A stretch of DNA of 64,000 nt from Acetobacterium sp. (GTDB lineage Bacteria > Bacillota > Clostridia > Eubacteriales > Eubacteriaceae): positions 46,265-110,264 of the forward strand of contig NZ_JAUSPS010000037.1 of NCBI RefSeq assembly GCF_030652775.1, in the 5' to 3' direction. The notes under the pieces are model-generated. The model worked only from the letters and a program-made list of their open reading frames with translations. It did not search any database and had not been told where the DNA came from. The translations under genes were made by a program, and so were the position numbers. This document shows, one piece after another, positions 17,226 to 26,399 of this stretch (its first letter is position 1; every line of letters starts with the position of its first letter).

Positions 17226-20200
17226 GTGAAAACGATCAACTTGAAACTGATGCTTATTCATCGCGGAACCCGAACTCATTCAATCACCCAAATTGAGCCG
17301 ATCGGCCATATGTCGCTGGCGGAAATGATGGCCAGCAAAGGGATTGACGTAGCTGTTTTTTCAGGCGAGCTGTTAAGAGGGCTGGAATTTCTGGAAGCGA
17401 CTGGCTCGGACGAAAATACGGTGGTGGGTTTATATTGTGATTATGAGAATCAGTCAGCAGTGGAGAGTTTTTCTAAAGAAATAAAAAAGCGCTATGGCGC
17501 CACCGTGTTTGTCGGCGGACCCCAGACTGTGGGGTTGGGTGAAGAATTTTTGTGCGCCAGCCAGGCCGATGCCATCATGCGAGGAGAAGGGGAATATTCT
17601 CTGTACGAAGCTATCCAGGCCATTCAAGATGAAGAAATAGAGCGCTGGGAAAGCATTTTTGGGATGTGTTCTTACCGCAAAGATGGGAGCTATTATGATA
17701 ATGGCATTTATCCGGCCATTGAAAATTTAGATGAACTGCCTATTATTACGGGCGCAATTAAATCCGCCCAGCATCAGGGTATAAATCATATGGCAGTCAT
17801 GTCAGGACGAGGGTGTCCTTTCCACTGCTCTTTTTGTTATGAGGGCGCAAACAGCAAGAATGTACGGCGCCGCAGTGTCGAAAGCGTGATGAAAGAAATC
17901 CGCTGTCGCCTGAAACAAAACCCCAATGTGAAGTACATTTTTTTCGGCGATGATACCTTCACCCTGGATAAGGAACGGGTGCGAACCTTTTGCGAACAAC
18001 TCAAAGAGCTGCGGAAAGAACACGATTTTGTCTGGTTCGCCGATGCCCATGTCAATATTGTTATCAAATATCCGGAAATTGTAAAAATGATGGTGGACGC
18101 CGGGCTGGTACGGATGCAAATCGGCATCGAAAGCTGTAACCAGCATATCATTGATATCTATAACAAGAAGATCAAACGGGAAGGGCTTTTTGACGTCATT
18201 GAGATCTGTCAAGCCGCCGGATTGCCCCAATTGGTCGGCAACATCATCATCGGCGGGGCGCTAGAGACCCGGGAAACCCTGGATTTTACCTTTGATACAG
18301 TCAATGAAATGATCAAAGCCGGCCGGGGGATGGTGGAGGTGGTCAGCACCTTCTATATGCCCTTCCCGGAAACTGCGATGTCAAAAGATCCGGAAGCCTA
18401 CGGGATTTTTGTGAAGGATGAACAAGCGCTCACATCGGTCGGAGACTTTCCGGTGATTGAAACCGCCACTCTGAGCATCGAAGAAATCTGCGCCGCTCGA
18501 AATGAGTTTTTTGAAATGAATATCAAATTGATGCGAAAAATGCTCAGCGATGGCGAAATCCCCGATGCGGTCATTCTGGAAAGTTATGCCCTCAGTGAAA
18601 AATACGGCCTCAGCGGGATGTGGCAGGGACTGGCTTATTCCCGGTACCCCTATTTCGATGCCCAGTATAAGGCGCGGATTCGGGGCGATAAGCTCGTTAA
18701 AGATTACGAAGGAGAAACGGTATTTGAGACACACCCCCAGCGCATTGCCCTGCTTTCCCTGACCCCCGAGCTGGCGGCAGAAATACCGGTGTTAAATGGA
18801 TTTGTTTACTCCCCCTTTGAATTTGAGGTGTTGAAATATAGCTCCGGAAAACTGACAATGAACGAGATGGCAGAAATACTTTTTCCGGAATATCAGAACA
18901 GCTTTGTGAGTTTTGAAGTGTTTAAGCAGCATCTGCTGGCGACTATCAAAAAATTGGAAGCTGTGGGAATGTGTGTATTGTCAGGATCGCTGACTGCCAC
19001 AGCGGCTGATCAAGAATGGGCGCAACGGGGAAAAGCAGTAGTCAAAGAAGTTGAGGATACCGTGAAAAATAAGTTCATTCTTTTTAAACTATCAACCATC
19101 GGGATGGAAGTTGCCGGTTTCAGCAGAAACGGGGCCTTTCTGGGCATTTATGGCCTGGCCAGCTATTTGGATGCCAAAGGTTATGACGCCATTGTCTGCG
19201 AATGCCGCCCGGATCAAGCCATCGATTATCTGAAACGATACCACTTTAATGAAATTTGCGGCATCGGCTTTTCGGTCGATTTTGAAAATAAGCACGTGGT
19301 TAAAAAAGTCAGTGCGGCGATTTCCGAAACCTATCGGATTCCGGTGTTGATAGGCGGACCGGAAGCCATTTCTCTGGACGAAGACTATCTGCGCCAGTCC
19401 CAAGCGGTAGCGATTGTCAGAGGTGAAGGCGAACTGGCGATGGTGGCAGTTCTTAATGCCTTAAAAGAACAGCAAAACCTGGTTGGGATTGCCGGCATCT
19501 TTTATCTCAACGAAAACGGTGACTGCATCGATAGGGGCGAAGGTCCGGTGGTGGAAAATCTCGATGATCTGCCCTTTCCGGCCTATGATAAAAGCATTAC
19601 CCCGATTGATTTTTCCAGCCTGTATCTGATGAGTAGTCGGGGCTGCCCCTACCACTGTGTTTTCTGCCATGAAGGGGCCTTGAAACGGCCGATGCGGCAG
19701 CGAAGTGTGGCCAACGTCATCGCCGAAATGAAACATTTTCTGCTAAAATATCCGGAGCTCAGTTACTTTAAATTCTGTGACGACACCCTGGTCACGGATC
19801 CCAAATGGTTGGATCAGTTTTGCCGGGAAGCCAAAGCACTTCAAACCGTGAAGTCCTTTCAGTTCTATTGTGAGGCCGATGTGGTGTCCTTAAGCCGACG
19901 ACCGGAAGTGTTGAAGGCGATGGTAGACGCCGGCCTTAATCGGCTTCAAATCGGCATTGAAACCGTAGATAAGGAGATGCTGAAAATTTACCGCAAAAAC
20001 ATTTCTCCGGAAATGGTGGAAATCGTCGTGAAAGCCGCCTATGATGCCGGGGTTCAGCAGGTCTTCGGAGCGCTGCTGGTGGGTGGTCCCTTCGAAAACC
20101 GGGAACATATTGAAAAAAACAAGACCTTTGGAGCCAAGCTGCTGCGACTGGGCCCGGGGATGATGGAAATTGCGCCCAGTATTGTGATGCCGTACCCGAT

Positions 20201-20828
20201 GACCGATATTGGTCTGCATCCCGAAAAATACGGACTGACGATTTACGATAAACAGGGTCTCGGCTGTATTTCCGATTACCCGATAATGGCTAGTGAAACC
20301 ATGGATCGCCGGGAGATTATGGGCGCTTATCAGGAATATCTCCAGAGTTTTGTGGATGAGGTAAAAATCATGCTCAACGACGGGGAATTGGGTCACGAAG
20401 ATATTTTAAGATGCTACAAAACATCCATGGCCGCCAACGGGCCCAAATATTGGATTAATATTATCTCCCACCATAAGCCGACCTTGACCGCCTATTACAC
20501 CATGCTGGCCCGGGAATCGGCCAGTCGGGTGATCGATGTGGATCCGGCCGAATTACCGAACTGGCGACCCCAGCGGATGATTGAAATGTGGCGGGATGTC
20601 GATTTTTCCCAGGGCTATCCGCTGTTATGGGGCGAGGCGCTGTCGCCCTTTGAATATGAAATCATGAAATACTGTACCGGCAAAAGCACCATCGCCGCCA
20701 TTACCGAGATTTTGTATGAGCGATTTGGAAAACCATTTGGTGAAAGTGTGGATGAATTAATGGAGCGGATCATTGCGACGCTGAAAGTTTTTGATAAAAA
20801 ATACTGGCTTCTTGTTGTTCCGTTCTAG
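17226..20828 (+). CDS. Tandem two-module B12-binding radical SAM enzyme (RiPP maturase)
   Basis: The 1200-residue protein holds two complete copies of the same module. Module 1 (about 1-590) has a cobalamin-binding-like Rossmann region (VGLYCDYENQ, VGGPQT, MRGEGE), a radical SAM core with C197, C201 and C204 in GRGCPFHCSFC, and a C-terminal winged-helix-like region at about 528-590. Module 2 (about 615-1200) repeats this with C807, C811 and C814 in RGCPYHCVFC and ends with a similar C-terminal region. The B12 regions lack the DxHxxG histidine loop, as in many class B radical SAM methylases. The GTG start at 17226 follows GGAGG by six bases. It opens the operon containing the Nif11-type peptide and probably modifies that peptide; the reaction is unknown. 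Confidence 0.85.
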   Translation: MKTINLKLMLIHRGTRTHSITQIEPIGHMSLAEMMASKGIDVAVFSGELLRGLEFLEATGSDENTVVGLYCDYENQSAVESFSKEIKKRYGATVFVGGPQTVGLGEEFLCASQADAIMRGEGEYSLYEAIQAIQDEEIERWESIFGMCSYRKDGSYYDNGIYPAIENLDELPIITGAIKSAQHQGINHMAVMSGRGCPFHCSFCYEGANSKNVRRRSVESVMKEIRCRLKQNPNVKYIFFGDDTFTLDKERVRTFCEQLKELRKEHDFVWFADAHVNIVIKYPEIVKMMVDAGLVRMQIGIESCNQHIIDIYNKKIKREGLFDVIEICQAAGLPQLVGNIIIGGALETRETLDFTFDTVNEMIKAGRGMVEVVSTFYMPFPETAMSKDPEAYGIFVKDEQALTSVGDFPVIETATLSIEEICAARNEFFEMNIKLMRKMLSDGEIPDAVILESYALSEKYGLSGMWQGLAYSRYPYFDAQYKARIRGDKLVKDYEGETVFETHPQRIALLSLTPELAAEIPVLNGFVYSPFEFEVLKYSSGKLTMNEMAEILFPEYQNSFVSFEVFKQHLLATIKKLEAVGMCVLSGSLTATAADQEWAQRGKAVVKEVEDTVKNKFILFKLSTIGMEVAGFSRNGAFLGIYGLASYLDAKGYDAIVCECRPDQAIDYLKRYHFNEICGIGFSVDFENKHVVKKVSAAISETYRIPVLIGGPEAISLDEDYLRQSQAVAIVRGEGELAMVAVLNALKEQQNLVGIAGIFYLNENGDCIDRGEGPVVENLDDLPFPAYDKSITPIDFSSLYLMSSRGCPYHCVFCHEGALKRPMRQRSVANVIAEMKHFLLKYPELSYFKFCDDTLVTDPKWLDQFCREAKALQTVKSFQFYCEADVVSLSRRPEVLKAMVDAGLNRLQIGIETVDKEMLKIYRKNISPEMVEIVVKAAYDAGVQQVFGALLVGGPFENREHIEKNKTFGAKLLRLGPGMMEIAPSIVMPYPMTDIGLHPEKYGLTIYDKQGLGCISDYPIMASETMDRREIMGAYQEYLQSFVDEVKIMLNDGELGHEDILRCYKTSMAANGPKYWINIISHHKPTLTAYYTMLARESASRVIDVDPAELPNWRPQRMIEMWRDVDFSQGYPLLWGEALSPFEYEIMKYCTGKSTIAAITEILYERFGKPFGESVDELMERIIATLKVFDKKYWLLVVPF

Positions 20829-20843
20829 AAAAAGGGTAATAAA

Positions 20844-22556
20844 ATGAAGATACTTCTTTGTAATGTGTCAAAAAAATACGAAACCAGTTCCCATGATTAT
20901 GTAGGGCTCTTTTATCTTGCGGGAGCACTGGAAGAAGCCGGCTTTGAGCCGCTGGTTTTTCATGGCAAACCGGAAGATTTACTGGAACAGGTAAAACAGA
21001 ATGAACCCCAAGCAGTGGGCTTTTCCTGTGATTTTGATAATGTTTCGCTGATTGAAGCGTTGTCTAAAAAAATTAAAGCGAACTGGAATATTCCCATTAT
21101 TGTTGGCGGTCCCCAGAGTATTGGGCTGGATCAGAAATTTCTGGAAGACAGTCAGGCCGATTTCATTTTAAGAGGCGAGGGCGAAGTATCGCTGCCGCAG
21201 CTCTTAAAGGCCGTGTTAAAAGAAGACGGCGACTTAAGCGAGATCAACGGGCTGGCGATGATCAAAGACGGGATTTTTACCGAAACCCCGCCGACCATTA
21301 TCGCCGATCTGGATGCGCTGCCGCTACCGGCCTACCATGCCTCCCTGCATATTGATCACGCCTATGGCAAACTGATTTTTACCGGTCGGGGCTGTCCCTA
21401 TCAATGTGCTTATTGCGCCCCCAGCCCGGGCAAACAGCAGGTTCGGTTGCGAAGCATTCCGCTGGTACTGGCAGAAATCAAATTCAACTTACAAAATAAT
21501 CCGGATCTGAAATACATTATTATCATGGACGACGCTTTTACCCTCAACCGGGACCGAATTGAAGAATTCTGCCGGGGCATGCAGGAAATCAGAAAGGACT
21601 GCGATCTGGTCTGGTATTGTGAATGCCATGTGGGCAGAATCAAAAACTGGATGGACATTTTACCGACGATGATCGAGGCTGGGCTGGTCCGCTTGCAGAT
21701 CGGGATTGAGTCGGGCGATCAGAAAGTCATCGACCAGTACAATAAGCATGTCCAGATTGATGACATCATTGAATTTGTATCCTACGCTGCCGACTGCGGC
21801 CTGACCCAGATTGCCACCAATTTTATCGTCGGTGGCCCGGAGGAAGCAGCCGGGGCAACTGCCGGGCTGATCCAAACGCTGATGGACAAAGCGCCGGGTG
21901 TCATTGATATTATCACCGGCTTTTTAAGAGCTTATCCGGGCACCCAGATTCTTGAGAATCCGGAAAAATTTAATTTGCAGTTGCATGATCAGTCCGGCCG
22001 GTTTTCTGACGATGACTATCCCTTTGTCACACCCCGGGGGAAAAGTCAGGATCAGGTGATGAAAGACCGTCAGGAACTCAATAAGGTGATCCGACAAAGC
22101 ATGCAAAAGAAAATCAAAAATCATGAACTAGAACAGCAGGCGGTGATGAAGCAATTTAAAGCTGCCCTGACCTATGGTATCCGCAGCCGCTGGTTTGAGG
22201 AAATTTCCGCAAATCCCAGAGCTTATGAATATTACTACGTGCTTTATTTAAACGAGGGACAGGCCTTTGATCAATCGCTGGATTTTTCCAGTGATTATCC
22301 CCAACGTTCCTTTGAATTATGGCGCACGATGACCTTTACTGAAGGGTTCCCAAAGCTGGATGGCATGGCGCTTTCACCGCTGGAATATGAGCTGTTGTTG
22401 CGTTGTGCTGGAAAAAGAAGCCTGGCCGAGATCGAAACCGAATTGTTTATAATATTTGGTGATCCCTATCAAAACCAGGCCGAATTCCATGGAAAATTAG
22501 TTGATATTCTGTATCAATTTAATTTTAAATATTGGCTGACTCATTTTGTGATTTAG
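20844..22556 (+). CDS. B12-binding radical SAM enzyme, single module (RiPP maturase)
   Basis: The 570-residue protein has a cobalamin-binding-like N-terminal region (about 1-130; VGFSCDFDN, VGGPQS, LRGEGE), a radical SAM core with C184, C188 and C191 in GRGCPYQCAYC, and a C-terminal region (about 505-570) containing LSPLEYELLLRCAGKRSLAEIETELF, which looks like a PqqD-type winged helix. After the cluster it has APSPGKQQVRLRS where the other four modules have an EG(A/G) motif, so its active-site loop differs. It begins 15 bases after the previous gene with only a weak AAAGGG site and lies directly upstream of the precursor peptide gene. A role in peptide modification is inferred from position. 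Confidence 0.85.
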   Translation: MKILLCNVSKKYETSSHDYVGLFYLAGALEEAGFEPLVFHGKPEDLLEQVKQNEPQAVGFSCDFDNVSLIEALSKKIKANWNIPIIVGGPQSIGLDQKFLEDSQADFILRGEGEVSLPQLLKAVLKEDGDLSEINGLAMIKDGIFTETPPTIIADLDALPLPAYHASLHIDHAYGKLIFTGRGCPYQCAYCAPSPGKQQVRLRSIPLVLAEIKFNLQNNPDLKYIIIMDDAFTLNRDRIEEFCRGMQEIRKDCDLVWYCECHVGRIKNWMDILPTMIEAGLVRLQIGIESGDQKVIDQYNKHVQIDDIIEFVSYAADCGLTQIATNFIVGGPEEAAGATAGLIQTLMDKAPGVIDIITGFLRAYPGTQILENPEKFNLQLHDQSGRFSDDDYPFVTPRGKSQDQVMKDRQELNKVIRQSMQKKIKNHELEQQAVMKQFKAALTYGIRSRWFEEISANPRAYEYYYVLYLNEGQAFDQSLDFSSDYPQRSFELWRTMTFTEGFPKLDGMALSPLEYELLLRCAGKRSLAEIETELFIIFGDPYQNQAEFHGKLVDILYQFNFKYWLTHFVI

Positions 22557-22584
22557 CCAAAATCGTTTGGAAAGGAGGAAGAAA

Positions 22585-22857
22585 ATGAGTATTGATGGTG
22601 CAAAAGCATTAGCCGCAAAAGTATTAACTGATGAGGCGTTGGCAAAACAACTTGATGGTGCAAAAACAGCAGCAGAATTTGATGCAGTTGTTGCAAAACT
22701 AGGTTACAGCTGTACCGCAGCTGAATTCGATGCAGCTTTTAAAGAAGCACAGGCTAAACAACCAATCAGTGATGATCAATTAGATCAGGCTGCCGGTGGT
22801 TTAAGTATTGTTGGCGTAGATTACGCTTTTACAGCAACACAAACAGCTAGAGCTTAA
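22585..22857 (+). CDS. Nif11-type RiPP precursor peptide
   Basis: The 90-residue peptide has a helical Nif11-like leader (SIDGAKALAAKVLTDEALAK, then TAAEFDAVVAKLGYSC) ending in ISDDQLDQAAGG, the classic double-glycine cleavage site at residues 71-72. The predicted core is residues 73-90, LSIVGVDYAFTATQTARA, which contains no cysteine. Lanthionine or thioether bridges on the core are therefore excluded, and changes by the surrounding radical SAM enzymes are more likely. ATG at 22585 follows AAAGGAGG by six bases; an upstream in-frame TTG at 22567 is rejected. Two stop codons in tandem end it. Its codons are more A/T-ending than those of its neighbours, fitting high expression. The Nif11 assignment is by motif reading. 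Confidence 0.9.
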   Translation: MSIDGAKALAAKVLTDEALAKQLDGAKTAAEFDAVVAKLGYSCTAAEFDAAFKEAQAKQPISDDQLDQAAGGLSIVGVDYAFTATQTARA

Positions 22858-22865
22858 TAAGCCAA

Positions 22866-22884
22866 GAAGGGGATTTTCCCCTTC
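22866..22884 (+). promoter_or_regulatory. Hairpin just after the precursor gene
   Basis: A perfect 8-bp G/C-rich stem (22866-22873 with 22877-22884) with loop TTT sits nine bases after the precursor's stop. No T-run follows, so it should not fully terminate. It may stabilise the precursor message or cause partial stopping, giving more precursor than enzyme. A second 6-bp stem (GCTGAC/GTCAGC) lies just downstream at about 22890-22913. Confidence 0.5.
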
Positions 22885-22936
22885 GAAGTGCTGACCGGAT
22901 AGCGATAGTCAGCAGTTCAAAGGGGGATAGGTAGAT

Positions 22937-24688
22937 ATGGAACTATTATTGATCAAATCGCACCGCTATGTCAGCGGCTATATACCCGGTAGTAATCTGG
23001 GAATGAATATATTGACCCAGCTATTAAGGCAAAAGGGCTATCAGGCCGAGATGTTTCAGGGTTATGCCAAGGAAGCGCTGGATTATGTCAATGCTTTGAT
23101 GGAAAATGAGGATAAACCTAAAATCATTGGTTTCTACTGTGATTTTAACAATATTCACTGGGTTAAGACCTTTGCTCAGGAAGTGAAAAAACGCTATCCG
23201 GAGGTGATCCTGCTGGCCGGCGGTCCGCAAACAGCGGGGATGGATGCTGATTTTTTGAAGGCAACGGCCATCGAAGCTGCCTGTATCGGCGAAGGTGAGG
23301 AAACCATTCTCGAGTTGATGGATTATTTTATTGAAAAAAAAGGTTCGCTCAACGATATCCAGGGGATCATTTTCAGGGATGAAAACGGAGCCCTGGTGGA
23401 AACCGAACCGCGAAAGCCCCCGGAGGATTTGGACGACATCCCCTGGCCGGATATTACCCTGACCAATGACTATAAATATTATCGGCTGCTGCCCATTTTG
23501 ACTGGTCGGGGCTGCCCTTTTGGCTGCACCTTTTGCTATGAAGGGGCCAATGCCAAACGGGTTCGCCGTCATTCGGTGCCGTCCCTAATGACAGAAATCC
23601 GGGAGAACTTTGAACGGGATCCAGCGATAAATTACATTAACTTTCTCGATGATACCTTTACCCTGGATCATAAGCGGGTCAATCAAATTTGTCAGGAGAT
23701 CAAAGAAATCCGGGGAAATTATGATTTTGTCTGGTTTGCCAGTGCCCATATATCGACCATTGATAAACATCGGGAGATGGCAAAAAATATGGCCGATGCG
23801 GGGCTCAAAAAAATATTTTTTGGCCTGGAATCGGGAAGTGATGAGGTTCTGAAAAGCTATAATAAAAAAATATCCCGAAAAATGGTTGTCGATGTCATTG
23901 ATCATTGCGTTGAATCAGGAATTCACGGTATTTCCGGCAACATTATTATTGGCGGACCCCATGAAACCCGGGAGACCATCGCAGAATCCGAAGATTTAAT
24001 TATGGAACTGCTTTACCGGGCCCCGGGACAGTTCGAAACAGCCTATTTTTCATTTTTGCCCTATCCCAAAACCCCCATTACCCTTAATCCGGAAAAATTC
24101 GGAATGTCTATCTATGAAGAGTTGATTGATTGCTGTAATGAGGATATTCCCCTTTCACGAACCAAAGAACTGGATTTTACCGACCTGATTAATATTCGCT
24201 TGCAGGCCAACAAACGGCTTCAGAATGAAATGCGCAAAATTTATTTTGATGGAAAAATTCCCGAAGCGGTGATTCTGGATTCCTACCGGTTGGGTCGTCA
24301 GTATGGTGTTTTTACCCGTTGGAACGATTATGTCTATAAAAATATTCCCATTGATGATGCCTACTGGAAAATGCGGGCCTCGGATGAGTATGTTATTCAT
24401 GATCAATTGGGAAAAAATGATGAAGCGGCCATTATCCACCGCACCTTTGAACTGTGGCTTTATACCGATGTCAGTGGCGAAAAACCGCAGATATTCGAAC
24501 AGGAACTGGATCAAATCGATTATACCCTGCTGAAGTTATGTAATGGCAAGCTTTCCAAAAAAGAAATTTTGCAACAGGGAAAAATGAAACTGGATCCCCA
24601 GGGAAAAAATGCTGATTTCTATCGCCAGGCACAGCAAGCCCTGAATAAAATGGAGGGGAACAAGTGGATTTTATACCGAAAACCATAA
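22937..24688 (+). CDS. B12-binding radical SAM enzyme (RiPP maturase)
   Basis: The 583-residue protein has the shared plan: B12-binding-like region (about 1-135; IGFYCDFNN, AGGPQT, IGEGEE), radical SAM core with C193, C197 and C200 in GRGCPFGCTFC followed by YEGANAKRVRRHS, and a C-terminal region at about 515-583 with DYTLLKLCNGKLSKKEIL. The motif MADAGLKKIFFGLESG matches the SAM-contacting strand of the family. The ATG at 22937 follows AAAGGGGGATAGG. It overlaps the next radical SAM gene by 25 bases, so the two are translationally coupled and may act as a pair. The reaction is unknown. Confidence 0.85.
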   Translation: MELLLIKSHRYVSGYIPGSNLGMNILTQLLRQKGYQAEMFQGYAKEALDYVNALMENEDKPKIIGFYCDFNNIHWVKTFAQEVKKRYPEVILLAGGPQTAGMDADFLKATAIEAACIGEGEETILELMDYFIEKKGSLNDIQGIIFRDENGALVETEPRKPPEDLDDIPWPDITLTNDYKYYRLLPILTGRGCPFGCTFCYEGANAKRVRRHSVPSLMTEIRENFERDPAINYINFLDDTFTLDHKRVNQICQEIKEIRGNYDFVWFASAHISTIDKHREMAKNMADAGLKKIFFGLESGSDEVLKSYNKKISRKMVVDVIDHCVESGIHGISGNIIIGGPHETRETIAESEDLIMELLYRAPGQFETAYFSFLPYPKTPITLNPEKFGMSIYEELIDCCNEDIPLSRTKELDFTDLINIRLQANKRLQNEMRKIYFDGKIPEAVILDSYRLGRQYGVFTRWNDYVYKNIPIDDAYWKMRASDEYVIHDQLGKNDEAAIIHRTFELWLYTDVSGEKPQIFEQELDQIDYTLLKLCNGKLSKKEILQQGKMKLDPQGKNADFYRQAQQALNKMEGNKWILYRKP

Positions 24689-26367
24689 CCAGTAAACCCG
24701 AAGTTCTATTGGTCTACACCCAACGAATGGTTCGGGGACGAACCTTTGAAATGATCGAAAATCTGGGGATCTTGACCCTCGCGGCGCAACTCAATGCCAA
24801 TGGCTTTGATGCCAAAGCCTATACCGGTATTACCACCGACGCAGTAAAAACCATCGAGAAAATGAAAGACCGCCTGTTTGCGGTCTGTTTTTACTGTGAT
24901 TTTGATAATCGTTCAGCAGTGGCCGCCATCATCAGCTATTTAAAAAAGCATTATGATTTTTATGTGGTTTTGGGCGGTCCTCAAACCCTGCATATGAGCG
25001 AAAAAGATCTGGATACTTATCAGGCCGATGGCATTCTAAAAGGCGAAGGCGAAGAAACCCTCTTAACTTGGTTAAATGCAAAAATCACAGGAGAAGCGCT
25101 GCGCGTTCCGGGTGAAATCCGAAAATCCCAAAACGCCGATTATGTCTACCTGGAAGATTTCTCAAAATACGAATGGCCCCGCAACGAAGATCTGCTTAAT
25201 TATCAGGAACGACCGCTGTTGTCGGTGATTACCGCCAGAGGCTGTCCTTATCGTTGTGCCTTCTGTTTTGAGGGTGGGAATTCTAAAAATTTGCGAATGC
25301 GAACAGCGGAAGTGGTGCTGGATGAAATAGCAGCCCGTTTAAAAAATAGTCAACGACTGCGATACCTGTTTTTTTGCGATGATACCTTCACCACCAATCC
25401 GGCTAGACTACAGAAGATCTTGACCGGTTTGCGAACGCTTCGAAAAAAATATGATTTTGTCTGGTTTTGTGAAGGCCACCCCGGATTTTTGGTAAAGCAT
25501 CCAAAACTGATCCGCGAAATGATTAACAGTGGCATGGTACGGATGCAGATCGGGATGGAGTCAGGGGTGGAAGATGTGCTGAAAGCCTATGGCAAACAAG
25601 CCAGCTCCGCCGACATAAAAAAGGTGGTCGAAATCTGCTATGCCGAAGGATTGCCCCAGTTAACCGGGAATTATATTATCGGCGGAGCCTTTGAAACCGC
25701 CAAAACCCTGGCCGAGACGACCAAAACAGTCCTGGAGCTGTTGGATCTGGCGCCGGGGATGCTGGACGTATCAACAACCTTTATAATGCCCCTGCCTGGC
25801 ACCCAGATTTATAATCATCCCGAAAAATTCGGGATCGTTCTGGAAGACCGGGAATGCCTGACCAACCTGGAGGATTTTCCGGTTAATCATACTCGGGAGT
25901 TATCGCTGCCGGAAGTCTGTATGGGTCGCTCGCGATTTATCACTGCGGTTTCCAATAAAATGAAGGAACAGTTTGAAAAAGGTCTGATTCCCCAAGAACG
26001 GATCAGAGCCGACTTCAACCTGGCATTTAATTATGGTATCGCCGCCGGATACCTTAAATTTATTTATGCCAAAGATGCGATCATGGTGGCGTACTATAAA
26101 AAACTGATAGAGTACAAAGGCCTATTAAAAGAATGGCCTGAACTCAGTGAGGAAGAAAGAAATGCCTGGATTATCCACAAAATTCCGGATTTTTCGATGT
26201 TGGATCTGAACACTCTCAGTCAAACCGAAGTTGAGATTCTCAGTTATTCCGGGAGATTTGCCAGCAGTGAAATGGCAGAAAAATTGAATTTGTCTGCCGG
26301 GGACCTAAAAAAGCTGTTGGTGAAAATGAGTGAACAGCATTTGATTTTATTTTCAGCATTTATTTAG
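24664..26367 (+). CDS. B12-binding radical SAM enzyme (RiPP maturase)
   Basis: The 567-residue protein has a B12-binding-like region (about 10-140; AVCFYCDFDN, LGGPQT, LKGEGEE), a radical SAM core with C194, C198 and C201 in ARGCPYRCAFC followed by FEGGNSKNLRMRT, and a short C-terminal winged-helix-like region (about 500-567; LSQTEVEILSYSGRFASSEMAEKLNLS). The GTG start at 24664 lies five bases after GGAGGGG and inside the end of the previous gene. It is the last enzyme gene before the transport genes. It probably modifies the Nif11-type peptide. Confidence 0.85.
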   Translation: MDFIPKTITSKPEVLLVYTQRMVRGRTFEMIENLGILTLAAQLNANGFDAKAYTGITTDAVKTIEKMKDRLFAVCFYCDFDNRSAVAAIISYLKKHYDFYVVLGGPQTLHMSEKDLDTYQADGILKGEGEETLLTWLNAKITGEALRVPGEIRKSQNADYVYLEDFSKYEWPRNEDLLNYQERPLLSVITARGCPYRCAFCFEGGNSKNLRMRTAEVVLDEIAARLKNSQRLRYLFFCDDTFTTNPARLQKILTGLRTLRKKYDFVWFCEGHPGFLVKHPKLIREMINSGMVRMQIGMESGVEDVLKAYGKQASSADIKKVVEICYAEGLPQLTGNYIIGGAFETAKTLAETTKTVLELLDLAPGMLDVSTTFIMPLPGTQIYNHPEKFGIVLEDRECLTNLEDFPVNHTRELSLPEVCMGRSRFITAVSNKMKEQFEKGLIPQERIRADFNLAFNYGIAAGYLKFIYAKDAIMVAYYKKLIEYKGLLKEWPELSEEERNAWIIHKIPDFSMLDLNTLSQTEVEILSYSGRFASSEMAEKLNLSAGDLKKLLVKMSEQHLILFSAFI

Positions 26368-26399
26368 TTTAATAATTATACAAACGTAAGGAGAAGGCT

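Noticed and set aside
22567..22584. TTG start adding six residues to the precursor
   Set aside because: Those codons are the ribosome binding site itself (AAAGGAGG); the ATG at 22585 is correctly spaced.
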